This document shows, in pieces, positions 1-10,800 of a stretch of DNA of 64,000 bases. The stretch is from Phoenix dactylifera. Its lineage: Eukaryota; Streptophyta; Magnoliopsida; Arecales; Arecaceae. The translations under genes and the position numbers were made by a program. Under the pieces are notes generated by a model that saw only the letters and a program-made list of their open reading frames with translations, was not told where the DNA came from and did no database searches. The stretch is taken from contig NC_052399.1 in the NCBI RefSeq assembly GCF_009389715.1, positions 9,984,585 to 10,048,584 of the forward strand, given 5' to 3'. The stretch's first letter is position 1. Every line of letters begins with the position of its first letter.

Positions 1-487
1 AATGTTTGTATTATAACAACAGTGCTGTATGGTTAATAAGATCTTTATATTATATAAACAATATTTATTGTATAACCCATTCTACCTGCCAGTGTTGCAA
101 CTACAGTTCAGAATGTCTGGTAGCTGTTTAGTCACCGAATATGCTGCACCTTTTTTTTTTTTTTTTTGGAGAAATACAATGAGAATACTACCCGGCATCT
201 GTGTGTAGAGGGTTGTCAACAGGTGGACCATTTTGTTGGCAAGGTACGCCATCTCGGTACCGAGTTCTGTACCGGTGCCATCTTGTCACTATGTCGGTAA
301 GACCGATTCGGCATACCAAATATCGGTATACCCCTGTACTGTGCATCAGTATTAAATCAGTATGGTACAATATGCTTAGTGATGACTTTACTGCCTACAA
401 ATTGATCTTATCTTAGGTTAACTATTTTATCTATTGTTTGTGGTTCGCCTTATGGAAACTTCACATTCCTCGCAATTATTTGTACAG
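1..487. other. Intron or upstream part of the gene ending at 595; repeat-like core
   Basis: No coding segment is visible here. The stretch ends in a good splice acceptor (pyrimidine-rich, then acag at 484-487) that leads into the exon at 488. Positions about 245-345 are rich in CGGTAC and GGTAT words, which gives them a palindromic, repeat-like look that may be an old non-autonomous transposon fragment. No terminal inverted repeats or TSD could be defined. Confidence 0.4.
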
Positions 488-595
488 GCCATGCAAGATA
501 GAATTTTGAAGGAGTCAGAGGAGGCCGCTGCTGATGATTTCATGATTGAACTGGAAGAGCTCTGGCAGGATGACACGCTCATGCCCACGGCTTAG
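488..595 (+). CDS. C-terminal exon of an unrecognised protein (partial gene)
   Basis: After the acceptor acag (484-487), 36 codons run without interruption to a TAG at 593-595 and give a very acidic 35-residue tail: AMQDRILKESEEAAADDF, then MIELEELWQDDTLMPTA. The rest of the gene lies left of the window. The composition (Glu/Asp-rich, Leu/Met spaced as in a helix) and the strong acceptor favour a real last exon. I do not recognise the family. The 3' UTR probably extends a few hundred bases beyond 595. Confidence 0.5.
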   Translation, partial: AMQDRILKESEEAAADDFMIELEELWQDDTLMPTA

Positions 596-1768
596 TGTGG
601 CTGAGATTTCTTTGGCTTCATATGCCGAAGGCTTGCATCTGTATACCTTCCAACTGCTGCTGTAAATAATCTGCTTCGTGGGTTTGCAACGGACGATCGA
701 CATAATATGCTGTATATACATGCGCTAGTTGTATGCAACTTAGGGATGAAGTTATTTATAGATATGGATGCTTTGGATTAATTTTTCTCGCTGTCTGGTC
801 TTTGTTTGCAGTAATCATTTATCATTCTTTGACTTTATTATTGGGTAGAAAGAAACACGACCGCTAAATTCCGTGAATTGAAGTGGGGCGGGAAGACACT
901 GGAGACTGCAGAAGCTCACTCTGTTCCAAGAGCTGTTATGTTTAGATTCGACTCTAAATCAAGTTTTTAACAATGTGCCACGCTGAAGAGGGTTCACCAA
1001 CAGACTATCAGCGTGCTGCCCGCCGAGTGAGTCCATTGTTTTCTGGTGTGAGACGTACCAGGGGTAACTGGTTGTCATGGGATCGCTCGCATGCATGCCT
1101 CCTGTGTGACCATACCCGGACGTTTCGGCAAACACCAATATTAATTGGTTTTTTTATATTACCGATGGATACTGTATTGATCACGCAAAGGTTTTTGGGT
1201 TTATGCTTTAGCATTTTCTCTATCAGCCACTAGGATTCGAGAGCCTGTTTGGTTGAGTAGAGTCGAACTTCGAAACAGGAATGATTCCATTCCAGTAGTT
1301 ATTTGGTTGGGGAGAATTTCATCTCTATTCTGATTCGGGAGCCAGGGGATCTAATCCCTACTCTTCTTTCGTAATCAAATCTTATTTCGATTTTGATTTT
1401 GATTTTAATCAAGTCATGAACTAAATGCATTTTGTTTCAATCTATTCAATCAAATATGTCTCAAATATGAAGTGATAGGAGAATTAAAATACCTATTATA
1501 TGTTGCTGCCGCAACCATCAAGATTCCTGCTTGCCTGGGGGCTATAGCGATGTCCTCCAACTCAGAGCACCCTCAGAAATTGAACGGCAAATTTTTTAAA
1601 AAAAGACAGAAAGAAAAAGTACCCAACACACTTAAAATGGTGGTAAATAAACACTATTTCAATGACAGTTGTGTTAATTACATATTCCTGACGTACTTTA
1701 CAGGCCGTATACAATTCTGGGAAAAGTCTTCTGGGTACTGCAAGATCTAGGCTATTTCTCTCCATATA
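596..1768. other. 3' UTR and intergenic spacer
   Basis: No gene is supported. The stretch probably begins with the 3' UTR of the upstream gene. Around 1240-1440 a segment beginning GAGCCTGTTTGGTTG, followed by runs of GATTTTGATTTT, resembles the termini of small plant DNA transposons. No matching opposite end or TSD could be found, so it is not called as an element. Confidence 0.5.
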
Positions 1769-2596
1769 CTGTTTGTTGCTGGAAATTAGACCGGAGATGG
1801 CCGTCGGCTGGGGAGGAGGAGCTCCGGCGAACACTGGCGGGCGGCGATCCGTCGGCGAGCGGCGTCCTCCGTGGGGGGTCTGCAAAAAGCCGGTGGCCGG
1901 AGTTTCTGGCGCCGGCCCTCCGATGCTTAAATCAGAGGGGGGGCTTAATTTAAGAAGAAGAGCGGAGGAAGATATATTCTTGCTGAGTTTTTTCTGAGTC
2001 CAACCCCCTCTGGGATAGAAGGGTCCCATTTTTATAGGGGGGTCGGATTACCTGTGATGTGATAGGGCGAGGTCGCCGTACGACTTAGCACGTTGCTTGA
2101 GTTGGTGCGCGATCAGGTGAATTAATGCCTTGATGTCGGAGGTGAGGCCGGGATCAGAGAGTTGTCACGGCCGACCGGACGCTACCGAGCCGATTTGCCG
2201 TGGAAGGCTGAAGATCCGTTAGGTAATAGGAGCCACGCGCATTAATTGTTGAGTGAATCGGAGATATGCATTAATTGTTGAGTAAGCCGGAGATATGCAT
2301 TAATTGTTGAGTAAGCCGGAGATATGCATTAATTGTTGAGTAAGCCGTGGGTTGGCAGAGATCGTGCGTATTAAATGCTGGAGGCGGTGGGAGGGTATGG
2401 CCCCTGGCCGGACTTCGGAAGGGCGCAACCGCGGAAGGTGGGCGACGAGGGCAGACCTCCGAGGTCGGGAGCTCTTCGGGTCAGATGTTCCGGGGTCGGA
2501 TGCCGAGCTCGGCCGCCCAAGGTCGGCCATCATGCGGTCCTCTGACGACGAGGTTCTCATGTACTAGGGGGGAAGCTGCACTCCCCCAACACTGTT
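1769..2596 (-). mobile_element. Solo LTR of a gypsy-type retrotransposon (family A), with TSD
   Basis: The 818-bp LTR spans 1774-2591, beginning TGTTGCTGG and ending CCCAACA on the + strand, so both ends are TG...CA. It is flanked by a perfect 5-bp TSD, CTGTT (1769-1773 and 2592-2596). Read on the minus strand it begins TGTTGGGGGAATGCAGC-like and matches the partial LTR at 51729-52306. It carries a TATA box (minus-strand TATAAAA at about 2030-2036) and ends like the LTRs of the 18.6-24.4 kb element (TTTCCAGCAACA). There is no internal region, PBS or second LTR, as expected after LTR-LTR recombination removed the body. Open frames across it are GC-rich shadows. Confidence 0.9.
2236..2346 (-). 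repeat. Four 29-bp tandem repeats inside the solo LTR
   Basis: The word ATTAATTG starts at 2241, 2270, 2299 and 2328, an exact 29-bp period. Each unit also carries GTTGAGTAAGCCGGAGATAT or a near copy. The same 29-bp units occur in the family-A LTR at about 51970-52085, so they are ancestral to the LTR and not a local expansion. They lie upstream of the TATA box, in U3. Confidence 0.85.
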
Positions 2597-3636
2597 CATT
2601 AGCCTGGTTGGTCTTTACTTAAACTTCTTTCCAGTTATTCATATTTATGACTTGCATTTGCTATTTACATGACAATTTTTCCTTTTTCAGCGGTTTTATG
2701 ATGAGAAACAACTATCTGGGAAATATGTGATTTAAATGATGATTATGCAAGAGGTAGAAAACTATTTTTGGTTTCTTTTTTAGGGAATGCTTTGAGGATT
2801 GGGAACTAGTTTCATAGTTGCTATTCAGTGGACATCAATCCATAACATTTATATGTGATTTTTGTTGCATGATTGACTAATTCATATTTAGTTGACAAGT
2901 TCTTTTCACTCTACCTTTGAACACCAATTATGAAAATAGTCTCAAGTGCAGTTTATACCTGCTTCTATAAAGAACGAGACAGCTTCATTGCAAGAACTTG
3001 TAAGTTTCATCTTTAAAATTTAACATTGTACAGCATGATATGACTGTAACCTGTAGTCAATTTTCTTCAATTTTTTTTGGAAATCTGAGAATTGGTTGAA
3101 CTAAAATGGAATGTAGTGACTCTGCAAATGTAACTCCGCGATTTCTTCTTATGTATTATAATAATAAATCCCTGATAGGAAAAATAGTTCAAGTCAGCAA
3201 CTTGTAACTCTGGAAATGTTCAATTCTGGTTACATGAGACCTGCCTTGGGAAGCACGAGTTCTTACATCCACGGCTTCAGTGTTCATCAATACCACCATG
3301 GATTTTTTTTCAAAGAACAGAAACTACATTGATGAAAGAATATTACAAATATATGTCCATTATATCAACATGAATTCCTTTCTTCACCAAAGGCTTCATT
3401 TGAACTTGTACATTTATCTCAATCATGTGTTGCCCTCATGGATTAGGGAAGTTGCAGTCCTAGGTTTCAGCATTCCATTTGGCAATGCTTTCTTGTGTTT
3501 CAGGAAGACTTCGTTTGTTTGAGCACTGGTTCTTCAGCTAGAAATTTTGGAGAACAAAGGGATGTATCTAGATGCCTGCGATATTTATCATACGCCTAGG
3601 TGAGATACATTGTGAATTATGTTATATTGTTATTTG
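2597..3636. other. AT-rich spacer
   Basis: AT-rich host DNA. The open frame at 3280-3522 has no recognisable similarity and no codon bias, and I do not support it as a gene. No RNA gene or repeat structure was seen. Confidence 0.5.
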
Positions 3637-4476
3637 TGTGAGGATCTGTATGAAAGTGTGTTTAGTCTCACATCAGTTATTTGCCGAGAAGATTTTGAGT
3701 ACTTATATAGGACTAAGGAACCCAAAAAATACTTTCCGGCTAGCCATTTCGGGTGAGGTCTTGGGTTGTTACAAATAATACCTTTCGGCTAGCTATTTTG
3801 GACGAGATCCTGGGTTGTTACAAACAGTATCAAAGCGAACTCGGCCGATAGTCTATGTGGACTACGAGGCACTGCAGCACAGGTTCATAGAGGTTAATTA
3901 TGGGCCGATCGTAGTGCTTGTGAATAGATTTGAATAAATTTAAACCCTTGGCCTGACAAAGACGTCAGGACTTGAATGAAGCGAGTATGTGAGGATTTGT
4001 GTGGGCGTGTATTTAGTTCCATATTGGTTATTCGCTAAGGAGATATTAGGTACTTATATAGAACTAAGAAACTCAAAAAATATTTTATGGTTAGCCAGTT
4101 TGGGTGAGGTTCTGGATTGTTAAAAAAAAAAAAACCTTCTAACTAGCCATCTTGGGTAAGGTTCTAGGTTATTACAAATGGTATCAGAGCGAACTTAGCC
4201 TATAACCTATGTGGACAGGAGACACTGTAACACAGGTTCATGAAGACTGATCATGGGCCGATTGTGGTACTTATGATTAGATTTAAATGAATTTGAACCC
4301 TTATTTCGACGAGGACGTCAGAGCTTCAACAAAGAGAATATGTGAGGATTCGTGCGGGCGTGTGTTTAGTCCCACATCAGTTATTCACCGAAGAGATCTT
4401 CGGTATTTATACAGGTCTATGGAACCTAAAAAATACCTTCCGGCTAGCTATTTGGGTGAGGTCCTGGGTTGTTACA
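3637..4476 (+). mobile_element. Tandem TRIM-type element (LTR-internal-LTR-internal-LTR)
   Basis: Three copies of a roughly 136-bp LTR start at 3637, 3988 and 4341 with TGTGAGGAT; the first and third end in GTTACA at 3773 and 4476. Both internal segments (about 200 bp) hold a second copy of the LTR's last 40 bp and then a primer-binding site for initiator tRNA-Met. The second is perfect (TGGTATCAGAGC, 4179-4190) and the first is decayed (3825-3836). Flanks ATTTG (3632-3636) and ATTCG (4477-4481) look like a TSD with one change. There is no coding capacity, so it must depend on proteins of another element. Each LTR has a TATA-like word (TTATAT/TTTATAC) about 26 bp downstream of TCCCACATCA. Confidence 0.8.
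4369..4412 (+). promoter_or_regulatory. snRNA-promoter-like USE and TATA in the third TRIM LTR
   Basis: GTCCCACATCA resembles the upstream sequence element of plant snRNA genes (consensus RTCCCACATCG). It is followed about 26 bp later by TTTATAC. The other two LTRs carry diverged versions at the same place. In plant snRNA genes the USE-TATA spacing decides between Pol II and Pol III. The functional role here is inference from motif match only. Confidence 0.45.
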
Positions 4477-4938
4477 ATTCGACTCACCACTATATCGATG
4501 ATATATGATTTAGAAAGTAAAATGAGGTATGCATTTTGCTTCTCAAGCATAAGCTTTCATTACATGCTAGACAAAAGGCATGACCTCCAACCACCAATAA
4601 TTTTGTGGATCTTACATAATGAAATTTACCATTTAGACAAAGCAAATACATTTTATTTAGAAAATTATTTCATCAATCCACCTTCCGATTTACCATTTTC
4701 AAACATCTTTTTCAATCATGCTGGTTTTATAACAAAGGTTCCTAATGTACCATCAGCAAGAGAGTTAATTGGAATAATTGTTTAGAGGCATGGCAACCAC
4801 CCGACCTAGAAAGTCTAGTGACTTTGTAGTGAAAAGCATGCAGTATTAAATCAAAATTTGGAAGTCTAGTTAGCTATCATTCAGTGCTATAGTTTCTTTT
4901 TTGATGGTTGTAGATATATAGGAAAATCTTACTTCCAG

Positions 4939-5392
4939 ATTTTGCTTGCAAGGCTTGGCCTTGCCTGCTTTTCAGAACTCTTCAAAGATGCAATATTCCA
5001 CTGGTTGCAATGGGGCCGGTAAGAAGCTGCCTCATAACTGAATAAATTATTTATCTCATGCATCAAACCTGGATTCTTTCAGTTCTGAAGCAATTGTTCT
5101 ATGACAGTTTCCTACTGGCCTGGCATTGCTAATTGAGAAGAAGAGTAGGGGTATTGAGATTTCTCTATATTGCCTAGCCCGAGCCACTGCGAGCTTGTTT
5201 CACATGCATGGTAGATGCTGGACTCTGTCCTCGAGCATCAAAGCTAAAGCGAGATGATGTAGTTGTGTTTCGTTTCGCATCAGCCATCATCATGCACGCT
5301 ATGCAGGGGAAAGAGCGGTCGGTGTTCTTCTTCAAATACTCGAACGTCCTTGACTGTATGTTTGGTGTGCCACCCTGCATCTGATGATGAGC
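4939..5392 (+). pseudogene. TMEM135-like gene fragment, broken
   Basis: Two exon-like blocks are seen. 4939-5018 (acceptor ttccag, donor ggtaag) encodes a segment containing ARLGLACFSELFKDAIFHW. From 5108 (acceptor gacag) comes GLALLIEKKSRGIEISLYCL, and after a one-base frame slip near 5205, MVDAGLCPRASKLKRDDVVV and AIIMHAMQGKE...KYSNVLDCMFGVPPCI, with a stop at about 5390. The text resembles the C-terminal half of plant TMEM135-like membrane proteins. That assignment is from memory of the family and was not searched. The frame slip and the absence of N-terminal exons make it a remnant. Confidence 0.5.
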
Positions 5393-6300
5393 ATGATATA
5401 AAATGCCAAGTAGTGAACGTTGCTAGTTCAGCAGAGAAGAGTTCTGTAAATTTATATGATTGCTAGTGTGAGCCAGCTTTGATTATAGAGCATGACCCAA
5501 CAGTAGCCAGATATCATTATTATATAAGGCCTGCAATACACTAAACAGAGAAGAATTGATGCCTGAATTATGGCAGTCCTTCCATCTGCAGCATATAAGA
5601 GGGCAGAAGAAGTAGGAAAAGTAGTTTGATTTCAAGCCCTTATCATAATATCAGGCTCAGTATCTGATCCAAAATATATATCTCCAGAGTCTCTGCACCA
5701 GTGAGCTCTTTTGATTAGCCAAGGAGGGTGCTTGATGAATTGCCATCTGCACAGAAGTTCTTGAAGGAAGGAATCCTGCAATCACCCTGAGAACCTGCTC
5801 TTTATGCGACTTTAGAGAGTGATGATGCATCAAGTGTGAGAGAGTGGTTATTTGTTGCAGAGCTTGGTTTTGATTAGCAGAGAAATTTTTGTTTTGAACA
5901 CTGAAAATATAGTTAATGCTTATCCGTTATCAACTTCATTGTAATTACCATAACATGAAGACATACAGATTATAATTAGTGTGATTTTCTTCACCAAATT
6001 TTTTGATATCCTATTTATTATGTTCTTGCGACTTCTGTATTCAGTAAAATTGCGACTTCCATCGAAGTTTATGATGCCACACTCTCCTCCTTTTGTTAAA
6101 GAAGAAATAATAATAATAATAATAACGCACGGTTTTTCCACTAGGGTTTTTTGCTTCTCCTCCTTTTTTTAATAGACCGCCACACTCTCCAAGAAATCAG
6201 AGATACACAGCATAAGATGGATCAAATTTGGAGATCAAAACCAGATTTCATTTCCTTTAATACGGTTCACCAGAGATTCGATTACGCAGAAATATGACCC
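5393..6300. other. Spacer with AAT microsatellite
   Basis: No gene is supported. A short (AAT)n tract lies at about 6106-6124. The right edge contains the 3' flank of the minus-strand TRM112 gene. Confidence 0.5.
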
Positions 6301-6385
6301 CAAATATCAGAACTTGGACCCAATTTTTCCTCGCACAAGAGAGAAATCTAAAACCCTAACCCTAGACCAGCGGCGCAGGAAATCA

Positions 6386-6754
6386 TCAGACCTCGTCCTC
6401 GTGGAGGAGCATGTTGGGGATGCCCTTGTTGATGGGGAAGCGGCGGCCCGTCTCGGGGCAGACGAGGGCGCCCTCCTCGACATGGAGCTCGAGCAGCGCG
6501 TGGTGGAAGCGGCGGAGGAAGTCGTCGGCGTCGAGCATGGAGGCGTCGGCCTCGTCGGGAAGCTCGTTGTAGCCGAGGGCACGGGCGGCGCCGGCGAGGG
6601 CCTTCCACTCGATCTTGGGGAAGATGCCGCGGAGGAAGTCGGCGTTGAGCTCCACCTCCTTCTCCACCCACTTCTCCGCCTCCAGTCGAAGGGGGAATCC
6701 GTTGCTCACCCCCTTTATGTTGCACGATAGCATGTTGTGAGTCAAAAGCCTCAT
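6386..6754 (-). CDS. TRM112: Multifunctional methyltransferase subunit TRM112 homologue
   Basis: A single uninterrupted 122-codon frame, the usual length for plant TRM112/TRMT112 (Arabidopsis SMO2 type). It starts MRLLTHNMLSCNIKGV and ends GIPNMLLHEDEV, both hallmarks of the family, with the central helical insert between. Cys11 and Cys99 (LVCPETGRRFP) remain from the ancestral zinc-binding Cys pairs; the partner cysteines seen in yeast are absent, as in other plants. The family acts as an obligatory activating partner of several methyltransferases that modify tRNA, 18S rRNA and release factor eRF1, in cytosol and nucleus. The start is the first ATG and gives the conserved N-terminus. The 5' UTR holds a CTCG-rich microsatellite (about 6765-6792). 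It is divergent to the UBP gene 1.1 kb away. Confidence 0.93.
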   Translation of the reverse strand: MRLLTHNMLSCNIKGVSNGFPLRLEAEKWVEKEVELNADFLRGIFPKIEWKALAGAARALGYNELPDEADASMLDADDFLRRFHHALLELHVEEGALVCPETGRRFPINKGIPNMLLHEDEV

Positions 6755-7876
6755 CTCTTCGATCTCTCTCGCTCGATCGCTCGCTCGCTCGATCTTCCCT
6801 GGGAACCAGGAGGCGGCGGAGCCTCCATTAAATATAGGAAACCGAAAAAAAAAAAAAACTATTCCGGATCGGGAATAAAGCGGGAATAGGGATTGGATTG
6901 TTGGAATAAGTTTTTATCCGGCCAAACGGGTTTAAAACAGGAATAAGGGGATGTTTTTTTCCGGTCAAAGCCAGTACTCCCCCAAGCGGAGCCATGGCTT
7001 TCCCCTTGGGCAAGATCCGAATTCGTAAGAGGCATTTGGCCGTCACTGATATATTAATCTACAAAAAAATTTTGATCGTTTGATGTCTGGATTGATATAA
7101 ACCAATAAATTTTGAAATATGGATGGATATGATATCGACATATTGATAGATGTTTTCTAGTTATTCCTTTACTCTATAACATGCATACTTTGAATAATGC
7201 TTTAAAATCTAGATGTATCGATTAAATCAATCCTTCTGACCTATGGCTATGAACCCAATGCTATATGGGTTAGTTCAATGTCATATTTATTAATCCAAGT
7301 AGTATCCAATCACCATCTATATGAGTAGATCTGGCTTCGAACCGTCCAAATCAGCCACTTAGAAATACTGAAAAAAATAAAAATTATTTTTTTAATGTTT
7401 TTTTTGAATTAGGGTTTTATTCCACCGACGCTTGAATTCCGATACCGCGTCAGCAGCCAGTCCCTCGGCCGCTCATTCGGTTTAATTGATTCACCTTCCT
7501 TCGAGCGAACCTACCGTTGGATCATCCGCTTGTTGCTTTGATATATGTGCAGGCGGATGAATGGCGGGTTCGAAGCGCCTTAAGAGCTGTGTGATTGGTG
7601 ATCCAACGGTGTATTCTCGCGAACATACAAGCACTTTCCATTTTCCATTATTATTTTCTCTTGTTTTTTCCCGATCGCCATTGCCAACAGATAAGAAGAA
7701 TATACCGTGAAACCCTAAGAATCGCCGAACAATCCTCCCTCATTTCTCTTCGTCGACGGAGAGGGAGCTGCTGAGAGAGAGAGAGAGAGATGGAAGACGT
7801 CTAGGGATAGGGTTTCGATCGAGATCGGGCGCCGGTGGTGGAGCTTTTGGCGGCGTTGAGGAGGCCTTGGATGGTG
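6755..7876. other. Divergent intergenic region between TRM112 and UBP
   Basis: Holds the 5' flanks of both genes. A (GA)n tract at about 7778-7790 is in the probable 5' UTR of the UBP gene. A run of A at 6847-6860, with GGGAATAAAGCGGGAATAG-like text after it, resembles a small transposon remnant but lacks definable ends. No further gene is seen. Confidence 0.5.
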
Positions 7877-10800
7877 ATGGGAGCCGCGGGCTCCAAGCTC
7901 GAGAAGGCTCTGGGAGACCAGTTCCCCGAAGGCGAGCGCTACTTCGGCCTCGAGAACTTCGGCAACACTTGCTATTGCAACAGCGTCCTGCAGGTTGGTC
8001 TCGCTCCCTCCTCGTCATGCGACATCGACACCCTGATCAAGTTTCGTTTTTTTTCCCCCCGATTTTTCTGCTCTCTGGATTCATTGCATGTGGTTGCGTT
8101 TGATGGAATTGCTTTAGAAAGTGCCGAATTTGGGGTGAAAATGTTCTGGGAGGAAATGAAGTTAGAGATTTGGTATATTTTTCTCTATAGGCTTGTTGAT
8201 GTTTGTGGAGCTTGTTAGGAGCTCGTGTTATGATTGTGGTCTTTTTGATGATATTGAAAATGATCACCCTTATCCTTTTTTTTTTGGTAATTTGTTTCTC
8301 AGCATCAGCATTGCATTCCCCTGTTTCTTAGCGCTGCATGTAACTTGTCTGCTCTTTATGTTTCTGGCTCGGATTTATGGCCTTGAGACACATGTTAGCC
8401 ATGCCTTTGCATATGGAAGCTCTATATTGATGTGAAGTAGCCAAAACTGCGCCTCCAGTGCATTTTCCTACTGCAATATGGCTCTTAAGCGCAGCACAAG
8501 TGTCTGGTCCCACCAAAAGTGAAGTTGGAAACAGTATTCTTCTTGTTCTTGCGCCCATGTTTAGTGCCTTCATTAGTTGCTGCAGTAACACTTCTTGCTG
8601 ATATTGATATATTGATACATGACATAGATCCTCAAGTTTTTATGTCGATGCAATTGCAATTTCATAATGACAAAATGATCAAAGTTGATATGATGGAGTA
8701 GCTGGTGAATAATTTAGTGGAAACTTTTTGCTAAACATTTGTATTAAGATTCTCAACGTATGAATACCTCATATTTGAGTAAGGCATAGTAAATCTACAT
8801 AAATGATTGTACTACAAGATGCAATTGTAACTTTTATAAGCCTCATGCCAACTGTTTCTATTCAATTCCATGAATATTCTTTGCCACACATTTCTTTTTA
8901 GGGCTATGGCAATGTCGCTGCAACTTATTCAACTTCTTTTTCATAATTTCAAACAAACCTGCATTAGAACTACTCTCTAGTACATTTTTTCCTGACCCTT
9001 AACACATATGCGAGTCCTGTTTGCTGTCAGGTTCTCTTCAACTTTTCGTAGAACATGCAAATACTGTCTATTTGATTTTTCAACACCTTTATCCTCAACC
9101 AATAGTATATTTACTTGTTTCTGATCTTATTCTTCCTTGTTTTACCATGAAGCTACCTCAACCTTCTCACCTCCATGAGACTCGACTTAGGAGCATGGAT
9201 TCTCTTTATTTGCTTAACATTGTGATTACTGCAACTTTGTAGGCATTCTTGCTTTCTGATAAATTTTTCTTCTATCTCAGAGGTACGTGCTCTGCAGTCA
9301 CACAACAGCCCAGATGCTCCTCTCTATCTTTATCACATTGCCCTAGATGTTAAGAATTTGTCTTGTCTCTTTGGTTTATTTATTTTCTTGTATACTTGAT
9401 TGAAGATAGTGGAAATTAGTGTAGCAATCTCGGTAATTTTCCCCATAGTGCGCCTGTCTATGTGTTGAGTCCTGAATTAAGGTACCTGGTCCTAAGGTAT
9501 AGATTTTGTCATCCACATAGCATGTGTGCCATGTTCTGTCATATCTATTTGCTTTTCTGGGCTTAGATGGTTTGTCTTAATGTATGAGAATTATTTCCAT
9601 TCATGAGGAGATTTTAGGAAAAACTTGTGAGTCATGACATGGTAAAGGAAAAAGTGGAGGACCTAGCTCTCTAGACATTGAGAAAGGGTGATCATTGGCG
9701 ACATTTGCACATGCTTTCTTGAAAAAATTATTTGTCAAAATTATTTTAAATGTTCCATGTGGTTCCTGAAGCAATAGGGGAAGTCATAACGCAATCATAA
9801 CCATAACTATATCCACAAACCATATCCCATCTCAACTTTGCATTTCTTTCTCTGAAATCAGCAGCTTTCAAGGGTGGTGTCCCTTAGTTGAAGGAAGTAC
9901 TTGAGGTATTCACTTGAGTAATTGAAATGAGCGAAGTTTAAAATTGTAGTAGGACTTACACAGCAAATCTTTTATATTGATCTTTATGTGGTATAGCTTT
10001 ATTCTGTTTCTATTTGACGATCAATTGGCTATATACTACAAAGGCAATATTTTTTTCATGCAGGCACTTTATTTTTGTCTCCCTTTCCGAGAACAATTAC
10101 TGGAGTATTATGCAAACAACAAAAGTGGGGGAGAAGCAGAAGATAATCTTTTGACATGTTTGGCTGATCTATTCACTCAGGTAATTGTTCCATAGGTTTA
10201 TTCCATGTTTTCTTAGTGTTTCCTCCTTCATCCAGGATTTATCTGCTCCATGTCAAGAAATCTCAATTGCACCGGTTTGCTGCTAGAAATGATTGTACCC
10301 TTCACTTAGGATCGTTAAGTTATAAATTAGTGGATTCTTGATTGTTTTTACTCTGTCATTTCAAAAACTAATGCAGTAAGTTTTGGGCCTTTATTTGAAT
10401 AGGCTCTGCAGTACTTTGTCCTGGATTTAGAAGAACGGCTTTTTGCATTTTGATGCAGTTAAACTATTATTATTTGCTTGGAATATTTATCTTTAGATTA
10501 ACTGTGTGGCAACATCAGAGTTTGTTTGAAGATGCTATTTTAGACATGCTTGCAATCTAATTTTTGAATTTCTTATTTATACATACTGTAATAATTGGAA
10601 AATGATTTTTCTTTGTATTTAAGTAAAAGTAAGGGTGCTTATTAATGTAGCCACAGTATAAAATTCTAATATCAGCGTGTTTCACTAATAGCATTCATAT
10701 TATGGTTTGGCTAATATCTTGTTGTGGCACTATTGGCACTATGAAATTTCGACTCATAAAAAATGATTCTAATCGGACAATCTGTTGTGAAAGATGATCA

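Noticed and set aside
1240-1440. Possible MITE beginning GAGCCTGTTTGGTTG
   Set aside because: No inverted terminal repeat or target duplication could be matched.
1562-2029. Long frames (155 and 74 codons) over 1562-2029
   Set aside because: They lie in the GC-rich solo LTR, on both strands, with no protein-like composition.
6314-6730. 138-codon + strand frame over the TRM112 gene
   Set aside because: Antisense shadow of the conserved TRM112 frame.
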